A DNA stretch of 43,187 bases from DASZXJ01 sp035545895. Its GTDB lineage: Bacteria > Planctomycetota > Phycisphaerae > Tepidisphaerales > Tepidisphaeraceae. The stretch spans positions 1 to 43,187 of the forward strand of contig DASZXJ010000193.1 of the NCBI GenBank assembly GCA_035545895.1, written 5' to 3'. Of the stretch, positions 30,999-37,899 are shown piece after piece. Made by a program: the position numbers and the translations under genes. The notes beneath the pieces were generated by a model. That model was not told where the DNA came from, searched no databases, and saw only the letters and a program-made list of their open reading frames with translations. The stretch's first letter is position 1, and each line of letters opens with the position of its first letter.

Positions 30999-32354
30999 TT
31001 ATCGCGTATTGCTTCCCATCGGTTGAAGCACATTAAAGTTGCCACGACTAATCTGCAAAGGAACTGTCTTGAATGAATCTTCCGGGCAACGCGCGGCAAA
31101 CTCCGAGTAATACTTGTTGATGAACGTTCGCGTGGCCCACGCGGTGCCATCGGCCAGGCCGCAGATCGTGGTGCCGGGCATGATGCCCATCGTTTTTTCC
31201 AGTTCGAGGAGCATTTCCAGATCTTTCGCACGTCCGCCGCCGTCGATAATTCGATTGAGAATCTTGAGCATCCACGCGCTGCCTTCTCGGCAAGGCGTGC
31301 ATTGGCCGCAGGATTCGTGGGCGTAAAAGCGCACGCAATTGCGAAGCGCCTTGACCATATCGGTGTGCTCATTCATGACGATCATGCCGGCCGTGCCGAG
31401 TCCGAGACAGCCGCCGCGAAAACGGACATCGTCAAAATCGAGCTTGATGTCAAGCTGATTTGGCCCGAGCACGCCCATGCTGATGCCGCCGCAGATGCTG
31501 CCTTTGTAGGCGCCGCCCTTCATTCCTCCGCCGAGCTTGTTGATCGCATAGTCGAGGGTGATGCCAAGTTCCTCTTCGTATACACCCGGCTTGTTCACGT
31601 GACCCGACATGCCGAAGAGTTTCGGCCCGGGCGAACTGGGTGTGCCCATGGTCTTAAACCATTGCGGCCCGCGCGTGATGATGTGCGGCACGCAGCAAAG
31701 TGTTTCGACGTTGTTGATGACCGTCGGCCGCGCAAACGCGCCGGCAATCGCCGGGAACGGCGGCTTGTTGCGAGGCCAGCCGCGCTTGCCTTCCAGCGCT
31801 TCCAGCAGTCCCGTTTCTTCGCCGCAGATATACGCGCCAGCACCGCGATGAACGTAGCATTCCACCTTGTGCCTGCTGCCGAAGATCCCCTGCGGGCCGA
31901 ACACCTTGTTGGCGTAGGCTTCCTTCAGCGCATGTTCCAGCACCTTGGCCTGGCGATGAAATTCGCCGCGGATGAAGATATAGGCGATATCGCACTGCGT
32001 GGCGATTGACGCGATCGCAATGCCTTCAAGCAACTGATGCGGATCGTGATCGAGCAGATAACGATCCTTGAAAGTGCCCGGTTCCGATTCATCCGCATTG
32101 ACGGCCAGATAGTGTGGCCCCTTCTTTTCTTTCGGGATGAACGACCATTTTTGCCCCGCCGAGAACCCCGCCCCGCCGCGCCCGCGCAGGCCGCTGTCGG
32201 TCACGGTCTTGATGATGTCGTCCGCCTTCATCTCCAATACCTGGCGCAGGGCGACATAACCTCCGGTTTTGACGTAGTCATCATAACCGATCAGTTTTCG
32301 CTGAGAGGGTTCGCTGGGGATTCGTTTTAATAGTACAGGTTCGTTGAATGCCAT
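30999..32354 (-). CDS. nuoF: NADH-quinone oxidoreductase subunit F
   Basis: From ATG 32354 the product has 451 residues; a GTG five codons upstream (32369) is less likely. NuoF is the NADH- and FMN-binding subunit of the peripheral arm of complex I. It shows GLRGRGGAGFSAGQKW (FMN/NADH Gly-rich loop), NADESEPGTFKDR, GAGAYICGEETGLLEALEGK, and the [4Fe-4S] ligands in ESCGQCTPCREG plus a later Cys (TTICGLADG). nuoE lies upstream on the same strand with a small ORF between them. nuoG, which normally follows nuoF, is missing; a small membrane protein takes its place. Confidence 0.96.
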   Translation of the reverse strand: MAFNEPVLLKRIPSEPSQRKLIGYDDYVKTGGYVALRQVLEMKADDIIKTVTDSGLRGRGGAGFSAGQKWSFIPKEKKGPHYLAVNADESEPGTFKDRYLLDHDPHQLLEGIAIASIATQCDIAYIFIRGEFHRQAKVLEHALKEAYANKVFGPQGIFGSRHKVECYVHRGAGAYICGEETGLLEALEGKRGWPRNKPPFPAIAGAFARPTVINNVETLCCVPHIITRGPQWFKTMGTPSSPGPKLFGMSGHVNKPGVYEEELGITLDYAINKLGGGMKGGAYKGSICGGISMGVLGPNQLDIKLDFDDVRFRGGCLGLGTAGMIVMNEHTDMVKALRNCVRFYAHESCGQCTPCREGSAWMLKILNRIIDGGGRAKDLEMLLELEKTMGIMPGTTICGLADGTAWATRTFINKYYSEFAARCPEDSFKTVPLQISRGNFNVLQPMGSNTR

Positions 32355-32423
32355 AATAACTCTCAACACTCATCCACGAATGGACGCGAATGAACACAAA
32401 TAAATCGATTCATATGATTTGTG

Positions 32424-32705
32424 TCATTCGTGCAAATTCGTGGATTCAATTCCAAATTCCTTTTTCGCTTGATACAGCGCATCTTCCTTTGTTGGATGCC
32501 ACGACTCGCCGACGAATCCGCCATCCTTATCAAGACGAAAAAAACACCAGGCATCCAGTTGCGATTGAATCACCAGCCGGCTGACCATGCCGGGCCTTGG
32601 CTGCAATCCAACTCCACGGGCGCTGCCCAGATTCATGGCTGCATGCGGCAAGCAATCGTTGCTGGCGAGCATGGGATTGGGGAGATTGATTACGATTTTG
32701 TTCAT
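32424..32705 (-). CDS. Small hypothetical protein between nuoE and nuoF
   Basis: Starting at ATG 32705 gives 93 residues (MNKIVINLPNP...). A frame open further upstream to 32750 would overlap nuoE. The C-terminal half (WCFFRLDKDGGFVGESWHP, KEDALYQAKKEFGIE) looks like a small alpha/beta domain, the kind seen in short conserved proteins with an aromatic-rich strand and an acidic helix; I do not recognise a family. It sits in the nuo operon orientation, 69 bases before nuoF. A GC hairpin (32713-32731) lies in its leader. Function unknown; coding is likely but not certain. Confidence 0.5.
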   Translation of the reverse strand: MNKIVINLPNPMLASNDCLPHAAMNLGSARGVGLQPRPGMVSRLVIQSQLDAWCFFRLDKDGGFVGESWHPTKEDALYQAKKEFGIESTNLHE

Positions 32706-32712
32706 TGTGTGT

Positions 32713-32731
32713 CCCCCGGCAAAGCCGGGGG
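32713..32731. repeat. GC hairpin at the nuoE end
   Basis: CCCCCGGC (32713-32720) pairs with GCCGGGGG (32724-32731) over AAA. The left arm is in the spacer between nuoE and the small ORF, and the right end just reaches the nuoE stop region (stop at 32732). No T-run, so attenuation or mRNA stabilisation is more plausible than termination. Confidence 0.6.
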
Positions 32732-33304
32732 CTAATGGTTGTTTTCCCATGTTATTGTCGGGTCTTTGTAATCGTGCGGATCATCCGGCAACTGATTCAG
32801 GGTCTGGTCCAACTTATCCGGCGTCATGTTGGCGTAGAGGACTTCGTTCAACAGAAAGGCCGGCGCCATCTCGCAGGCGCCAAGGCATTCCAACTCGACA
32901 AGCGTGAATTTTTTATCTTCGGTTGTTTGGCCGACTTCGATGTTCAGCTTTTTGCAAAGATGGTCGGTCAGTTCGCGCGAGCCGCAAATCTCGCAGGAGA
33001 GCGAGCGGCAAACCTGGAGCAGATATTTTCCCTTGGGTTTGAGCCAGTATTCCTCGTAGAAGCTGGCGGTGTCGAGCACCTCGGCCGGCGCGAGTTCGAG
33101 AAATTCCGCCACTTCCTGAATGGCCTGCGTTGGAATCCAGCCATATGTGTGCTGGACCAGATGCAGCGCGGGCAACGTCACCGCGCGCTTGGTGGGAAAC
33201 CGTGGGAAAAACGTTTCGCGAAGATGCTTTTTAAGCTCTTCGGTCAGCAGCGGCTCACCCGCAGCCACTTTATCAGCACGACGATCTTCAACCAGCCAGG
33301 CCAT
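32732..33304 (-). CDS. nuoE: NADH-quinone oxidoreductase subunit E
   Basis: The 190-residue thioredoxin-like subunit carries the N1a [2Fe-2S] cluster of complex I. Its ligands are in VCRSLSCEICG and ECLGACEMAP (C-x4-C and C-x3-C). The N-terminal half is helical, with FPTKRAVTLPALHLVQHTYGWIP in pieces, as in NuoE. GGAAAGAAG precedes the ATG. It is followed by a small ORF and nuoF, and preceded by a DinB-like gene that separates it from nuoD. NuoE and NuoF would form the NADH-oxidising module. Confidence 0.95.
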   Translation of the reverse strand: MAWLVEDRRADKVAAGEPLLTEELKKHLRETFFPRFPTKRAVTLPALHLVQHTYGWIPTQAIQEVAEFLELAPAEVLDTASFYEEYWLKPKGKYLLQVCRSLSCEICGSRELTDHLCKKLNIEVGQTTEDKKFTLVELECLGACEMAPAFLLNEVLYANMTPDKLDQTLNQLPDDPHDYKDPTITWENNH

Positions 33305-33325
33305 GAATCTTCTTTCCGTTTAGCG

Positions 33326-33341
33326 GCCCCGTTTGCGGGGC
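33326..33341. repeat. Short GC hairpin in the DinB-nuoE spacer
   Basis: GCCCCG (33326-33331) pairs with CGGGGC (33336-33341) with a TTTG loop. The T-rich run is on the plus-strand side (GTGTTTTGTTTT), but no plus-strand gene is present, so it is probably a REP-like element rather than a terminator of the minus-strand operon. Confidence 0.4.
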
Positions 33342-33391
33342 GTGTTTTGTTTTCGAAGCGCGTCGCAAGCGACGCCGCCAAACAACAAGGT

Positions 33392-33892
33392 TTAGAAAAT
33401 AACCGGCTTGCCGAGCTTGCGGCGAGCAACCTGGAACTGCCCCATGTGCATCATGTCATGATGCGAATGCAATCCGAGAAAATCGGCAAGCGTCGGACAA
33501 AACGAGCGCATCATTTCCGGGCTCGGCTTGTCCAGGTCTTCCGGCTTGAATGATTTGACAATGGCAATCGTTGCAGCGCGAACCTTCGTCTTCAGATCCA
33601 GCAGTTGCTGCTTGCTTACGATGTTGCCAAACTGTTTGGTGTCATCAACGCCGGCGTTTTTTTTGTCGAAACGTTCGACAAACCCCGCGGGCAGTTCAGG
33701 CATCGCGCCGGGCTTCACCGCGTTCATCATCATGACTTCGCCTGAAATCAGATGGCCCAATTGCCACAGGACATGATTCGCGCCAGGCGCGGGCCGGGCG
33801 AGAAGATCAGCATCACTAAAATCGCCAAGGATCATTTTCAGCCAGTCATTGCCGGTGTTCAGTTGCTTGACAAGCAATTCGATAGAATTCAT
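33392..33892 (-). CDS. DinB-like four-helix protein inserted between nuoD and nuoE
   Basis: From ATG 33892 the protein has 166 residues, typical for DinB/YfiT-like metal-dependent proteins. The metal-binding histidines are in LWQLGHLISGE and HSHHDMMHMGQ (HxxxH type), and the start MNSIELLVKQLNTG is normal for the family. Such proteins act as thiol-dependent S-transferases or have no known substrate. It lies 23 bases after nuoD and 87 bases before nuoE, in the operon orientation, an unexpected partner for complex I genes. Possible roles (thiol detoxification under redox stress) are inference only. Confidence 0.82.
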   Translation of the reverse strand: MNSIELLVKQLNTGNDWLKMILGDFSDADLLARPAPGANHVLWQLGHLISGEVMMMNAVKPGAMPELPAGFVERFDKKNAGVDDTKQFGNIVSKQQLLDLKTKVRAATIAIVKSFKPEDLDKPSPEMMRSFCPTLADFLGLHSHHDMMHMGQFQVARRKLGKPVIF

Positions 33893-33915
33893 TCCAATCT
33901 CCAGAGAAACAATAA

Positions 33916-35184
33916 TTATCGATCCAGTTCTGCCGCGATGACGTTGATCGATCCGAGCACCGCGACCACATCGCTGATCATGTGCCCTTCGATCTGCTTG
34001 GGGAACGATTGATAGTTGATAAAGCAAGGCGGCCTGGTTCGCACGCGCCAAGGCACGGTGTCGCCGGCGCTGACGATGTAATATCCCAATTCGCCGCCGG
34101 CGGTTTCAATGCAATTGTAGACTTCACCTTTCGGTGCGATAAAGCCGCGATTGGTCATAATCAATTCGAAGTGCTGGATCAATCCTTCAATGCTCGAATA
34201 GACCTGTTCCTTGGGCGGCAACACGTCCTTGCCCTCGGGGCTGACGTTCACGGGGCCGGCGGGAAGCTGATCGATCAATTGCCGGATGATGTGACACGAT
34301 TGTTTGATCTCTTCAACGCGCACCAGATATCGCGCCAGTACATCGCCGGTCTTCATGATCGGGACCTTGAAGTCGACGGCAGCTGCGCCCTTCCCATCCC
34401 AGTTGTCAGCAAAGCATAAGTAAGGTTCGTCCTTGCGAATATCCCGGGCGACACCGCTGGCCCGCGCCATTGGGCCGGTAATGCTCCAGGCGATGGCTTC
34501 CTCGCGCGTCAATGTGCCGATGCCGCGCGTGCGATCCAGGAAGATGCGGTTTTTGTTGAGCAGCTTTTCGACATCTTCGATTGCGCGGGGCAGCGAATTG
34601 TCCACCAGATTGTGGACCATCTTCTTGAACATTTCTTCATCGGGCAGGTCCATGTTCAGGCCCCCCACCCGGGTCCAGCTTGTGTGAAACCGCTGACCAC
34701 TCATGTATTCAACGATGTCGTAAATCAATTCGCGCTCGTTGAAGCCATACAGAAATGCGGTGAAGGCGCCCAGGTCCAAACCGGCAGCGCCCACACAAAG
34801 CAGGTGCGACTGGATCCGCCCGAGCTCGCCGGCGATGGTCCGCAACGCCTTGCAGCGAGGCGTCAGTTCAATGCCCATCAGTTTTTCAGTCGCGCCATGC
34901 CAGGCGAGTTCGTTATAGATCGGAGCGGAATAGTCCATCCGATCGACGATGGTGACATATTGATTGTAGTTGAGATGTTCGCCGAGTTTTTCAAAGCCGC
35001 TATGCAGGTAGCCAATATGTGGCGTGCATCGGACGATGCGTTCGCCGTCCAATTCCAGCACCAGTCGCAACGTCGTATGGGTGGCTGGATGCTGAGGGCC
35101 GAAATTCAGGGTCCAGCGATTGCCGCCTTCGCCCCCCTGCTTTTCGCCGGGGTCCAAGGTCGTTTCTGACAAAGTATAAGGCAT
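33916..35184 (-). CDS. nuoD: NADH-quinone oxidoreductase subunit D (49-kDa)
   Basis: The 422-residue protein is the quinone-site subunit of complex I. It shows NFGPQHPATHTTLRLVLELDGE, HIGYLHSGFEKLGEH, RMDYSAP, LGRIQSHLL and the C-terminal DVVAVLGSINVIAAELDR, which is shared with hydrogenase large subunits. It is the first of the nuo genes here; nuoA, nuoB and nuoC, which usually precede it, are not upstream in the window. It is followed by the DinB-like gene. The N-terminus (MPYTLSETTLDPGEKQ) is short and without a strong ribosome site. Confidence 0.96.
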   Translation of the reverse strand: MPYTLSETTLDPGEKQGGEGGNRWTLNFGPQHPATHTTLRLVLELDGERIVRCTPHIGYLHSGFEKLGEHLNYNQYVTIVDRMDYSAPIYNELAWHGATEKLMGIELTPRCKALRTIAGELGRIQSHLLCVGAAGLDLGAFTAFLYGFNERELIYDIVEYMSGQRFHTSWTRVGGLNMDLPDEEMFKKMVHNLVDNSLPRAIEDVEKLLNKNRIFLDRTRGIGTLTREEAIAWSITGPMARASGVARDIRKDEPYLCFADNWDGKGAAAVDFKVPIMKTGDVLARYLVRVEEIKQSCHIIRQLIDQLPAGPVNVSPEGKDVLPPKEQVYSSIEGLIQHFELIMTNRGFIAPKGEVYNCIETAGGELGYYIVSAGDTVPWRVRTRPPCFINYQSFPKQIEGHMISDVVAVLGSINVIAAELDR

Positions 35185-35262
35185 GGGGCCGGATTATAGC
35201 GGCCAAGTGAGATCAGGACAGAGGCGTGTGAGAGATACTGATGAAGCTCAAGGAGGATTTCT

Positions 35263-35289
35263 ATGAAGATTCGATGTTTCCATATTTAA
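35263..35289 (+). other. Strong Shine-Dalgarno followed by an eight-codon ORF
   Basis: AAGGAGG at 35250-35256 stands 6 bases before ATG 35263, which opens only MKIRCFHI and a stop (35287-35289). It could be a relic or a leader peptide; no downstream plus-strand gene depends on it. Confidence 0.25.
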
Positions 35290-35406
35290 CGGTGTTGCTT
35301 GCGAGGCGTGAACGCGGTGCAAGCACCGCCGCTAAATTAGGCGAACACGTAATCCGAGAAAACAATCGCTCGCATTCTTCGGTTGCACCTCCCCACTCAC
35401 GACGCT

Positions 35407-36048
35407 TTACTCCGGTTTCACCTGATTTTCCGCGATGGCAGTTGCGATGCGCTCGAGTAAACCTGCCGGGCGGGTTGTCGGGCGTTTGGCGGCCTCTTCC
35501 AAATAAATCGCGAGTTTTGAGGAAACTTCGGCGGTTTGAAGCCGGGCATGTTCGGCTTCCTGTCGGGCGGCATCTCGCTCTTCAGCCAAAACCTTGGCTT
35601 GGGCTTCCGCCTGTTGGGTTCGTTCCGCCAGATGTTTCACGTCCGAATTTGCGCGTGTGATGGTTGACGCAGTCCATCCAACGGCAATGGTCACTCCGAT
35701 GCCAAGAACCGCAACCATGCACCACGCCGCTGTTGCATGCCGCCGGGCGCGCCCGACATCCTGTCGGACCAGCGCCAAATCCTGCCGGGCGCGGGTTGCC
35801 TCGTCCTGGGCGAAATGCACCAGGGCTGACGCGCTACCCGTTGCCAGTGATACCTGATCGGCTGCAAGCTCTCTAACTGTTTCTAATGCCGTGTCGGGCG
35901 TGTCGGGCACTTCGACAAGCACCTGTAAAAGCCCGTCATCCGCCCGGCGAGTCTGTATCTTTCCCCCGGCAATACGTCTTTCAATGGTGCGAGGGTGGAC
36001 TTTAAGTGCTGTGGCAGCTTCGGCAACGGTCATCCATTTGTCGGACAT
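35407..36048 (-). CDS. Membrane-anchored HTH protein with coiled coil
   Basis: AAGGAGG (36057-36063 complement) 8 bases upstream selects ATG 36048, giving 213 residues. Residues 6-33 (MTVAEAATALKVHPRTIERR) are a MerR/excisionase-like helix-turn-helix. A charged linker (50-105) precedes one transmembrane helix (106-129, TAAWCMVAVLGIGVTIAVGW). After that comes a long Ala/Glu-rich coiled coil (134-187) and a short tail. With the HTH in the cytoplasm, the coiled coil would lie outside. I know no named family with this exact layout. It is divergent from parB and upstream of nuoD by 222 bases. A membrane tether for DNA or a signalling regulator are both possible. Confidence 0.7.
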   Translation of the reverse strand: MSDKWMTVAEAATALKVHPRTIERRIAGGKIQTRRADDGLLQVLVEVPDTPDTALETVRELAADQVSLATGSASALVHFAQDEATRARQDLALVRQDVGRARRHATAAWCMVAVLGIGVTIAVGWTASTITRANSDVKHLAERTQQAEAQAKVLAEERDAARQEAEHARLQTAEVSSKLAIYLEEAAKRPTTRPAGLLERIATAIAENQVKPE

Positions 36049-36366
36049 GAGCTGTTCCTCCTTGAACAAGCTAAAAAGAATGTCGATACAGGGTCAGTTA
36101 CAAGCAACGTCATTTAGCGTCGCCGCTGGCGCTCGATAACCCGCCACAAGCGGCGGGGCTAAAATGAACTAATCTCAAACCGACTCAGTACCGGAATGTC
36201 GGACAACTGTCGCGGCAGTTGTGAATGAAATCAAGAACGTAATACGGTCTGATATTTAATATTCATAAAACATTATTATTTGTAGGAGGAGATTTCAGTT
36301 CAGAACCAATTATGCCTCAGACCAATGCTCGGCGAATCAACTGAAATAAGTCACTTTCGGGTACTG

Positions 36367-36483
36367 GGGTATTGGTGCAGTTTGAAGAAAAAAGGAGAGT
36401 TTATTGTGACATGGGCTTTCCAGCCCATGCGGTACTTTGCATGGCCTGGAAAGGCCGTGTCACATCAAACTGCATCAATACCC
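36367..36483. repeat. Nested inverted-repeat element, about 117 bp
   Basis: Outer arms 36367-36385 and 36465-36483 (19 bases, GGGTATTGGTGCAGTTTGA type) match with one difference. Inner arms 36406-36430 and 36439-36463 match at 22 of 25 positions, with an 8-base loop. A 20-base asymmetric AG-rich stretch sits only on the left side (36386-36405). No ORF inside. It resembles a miniature inverted-repeat element, or a long structured RNA. Confidence 0.75.
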
Positions 36484-36570
36484 ACTTTCGTTGGTCAATA
36501 TCCTTAAATTGGCGCGCCTTACTTACTTGAAGATTCTCAATCAAAAGGTACCGTATCGTTTCGCATTATG

Positions 36571-36588
36571 ATGTTCCACGTGGAACAT
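36571..36588. promoter_or_regulatory. parS-type centromere site
   Basis: ATGTTCCACGTGGAACAT is a perfect 18-bp palindrome. Its core (36572-36587) fits the bacterial parS consensus TGTTNCACGTGNAACA. It ends 37 bases before the chosen parB start codon, so ParB probably binds its own leader. Confidence 0.88.
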
Positions 36589-36625
36589 GGAACAATTTGA
36601 TGAGAAACTGGAAAGGATTCTAATC

Positions 36626-37573
36626 ATGTCACTGACCCCGCCAACCAATCCGCAAGCAATTCCGCAAAAGCAAAAATCTAGACTAGGTAGGGGGTTGAGC
36701 AGTCTACTTTCCGTTTCAGAGTTACCCGTGGAAGCCGAGATTTCAAATGCATCTGCTCCCGTTTCGAATGCAAATCCAACCGAGCAATCACAAGGGCCGG
36801 CGCAAATCCCTGTCGACCAGATCGTTCCCAATCCCCACCAGCCTCGCCGTGAGATGAACCAGGCGGCGCTGGCAGAGCTTGCATCCAGCCTGAAAACAAC
36901 AGGGCTTATTCAGCCCGTGATTGTTCGAAAGGTAGACCAAGGATATCAGCTTATTGCTGGTGAAAGAAGGCTTCGGGCAGCCAAAATCGCTGGCTTATCC
37001 ACGATTCCCGCGATAGTTCGCCAGGTGGATGCGTTCAGCCAAGCACAGATGGCCTTGGTCGAGAACATTCAGCGCGAGGATCTTAATCCGATTGACCGGG
37101 CCGAAGCATATCGAGCCCTGATTGGCCAGCTAGGCCTGACTCACCAGGAATTGGCGAATCGTCTGGGCGAAGATCGAAGTTCAGTTACCAACTATGTTCG
37201 ACTACTTGAACTGGCAGAGCCGGTCAGAGAACTGGTTCGGTCCGGCAAACTCAGTCAAGGCCATGCCAAATTGCTTGCCGGTGTTCAAGACCCAATCGAA
37301 CAGCAGAGATTGGCTGAACTGTGTCAAGCCCAGGATCTCTCGGTGAGAAACTTGGAGCGATTGCTGGCAGGGGACTCCGCTCAAGCCAGGCAGGCGCGGG
37401 AAACCAAACAAACCCCTCATTTGATGGACCTGGAGAAAACAATTGCCCGCGAACTGGGAATGCGGATTCAAATCCGAAGCGGATCGAAAGGAAAAGGGCG
37501 GCTAACCATCCATTACGCTTCTCTGGATCAGTTTGACGAACTGATGCGACGCATCGGCGTGAAGATGGAATAA
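36626..37573 (+). CDS. parB: Chromosome-partitioning protein ParB
   Basis: ATG at 36626 is chosen because GGAAAGGA (36610-36617) lies 8 bases upstream; an earlier ATG (36587) falls inside the parS palindrome. The product has 315 residues: an N-terminal SRLGRGLSSLL (the ParA-contact region of chromosomal ParB), the CTPase core with PNPHQPRR, GERRLRAAK and ENIQREDLNP, a helix-turn-helix with LTHQELANRLGEDRSSVTNYVRLL, and a C-terminal dimerisation region. ParB clamps on parS, slides and loads SMC during chromosome segregation. No parA is adjacent, although parAB is normally one operon. A parS site sits in its own leader. Confidence 0.94.
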   Translation: MSLTPPTNPQAIPQKQKSRLGRGLSSLLSVSELPVEAEISNASAPVSNANPTEQSQGPAQIPVDQIVPNPHQPRREMNQAALAELASSLKTTGLIQPVIVRKVDQGYQLIAGERRLRAAKIAGLSTIPAIVRQVDAFSQAQMALVENIQREDLNPIDRAEAYRALIGQLGLTHQELANRLGEDRSSVTNYVRLLELAEPVRELVRSGKLSQGHAKLLAGVQDPIEQQRLAELCQAQDLSVRNLERLLAGDSAQARQARETKQTPHLMDLEKTIARELGMRIQIRSGSKGKGRLTIHYASLDQFDELMRRIGVKME

Positions 37574-37899
37574 CTACTCATGTAGTCAAAGATGGGCGTT
37601 CACATATTTTGGTGATGGAGATATGCGGACGATCATCCGGATCTGAATGTTGCTCACCCATCATTCCGCGGAGCGGGTGGACCAAAGGTCCCCTGGGGCA
37701 AAGATGCCTCGTAAGGCGTGAACCTTCGGTTCAACCGCTTCGCCATTTATGTTATGGTCGAGACGATATCTGCGTGGGGCGAGTTGACGCCGCGCTCAAC
37801 TTGCATCTGTTGTCAATGATTTTGGTGTGCAGCAAACCGCAGGGACGGTCGGGTTTTGCAATGCAATTGGCAATAGGTGCCTGGCGATAGGCTCGTAAT
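37574..37899. other. 326-base region between parB and pntB ends
   Basis: No supported gene. A small TGAACC/GGTTCA hairpin (37719-37724/37728-37733, TTC loop) is present but lacks a T-run. An open frame on the plus strand has no recognisable features. Confidence 0.3.

Larger units (their letters stand above)
36049..36625. other. 577-base intergenic region between the HTH and parB genes
   Basis: It holds a GC hairpin CCCGCC/GGCGGG (36140-36145/36152-36157), the 117-base nested inverted repeat (36367-36483) and the parS-type palindrome (36571-36588). No parA or other gene is present. Confidence 0.7.

Noticed and set aside
35241..35660. Plus-strand open frame of 139 codons
   Set aside because: Most of it is antisense to the HTH/coiled-coil protein and the translation is Arg/Pro-rich without motifs.
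36587..36625. Earlier start for ParB
   Set aside because: This ATG lies inside the parS palindrome and lacks a ribosome site; ATG 36626 has GGAAAGGA at the right distance.
37609..37890. Plus-strand open frame of 93 codons between parB and pntB
   Set aside because: Cys/Arg/Ser-rich, no motif, no ribosome site; likely non-coding.
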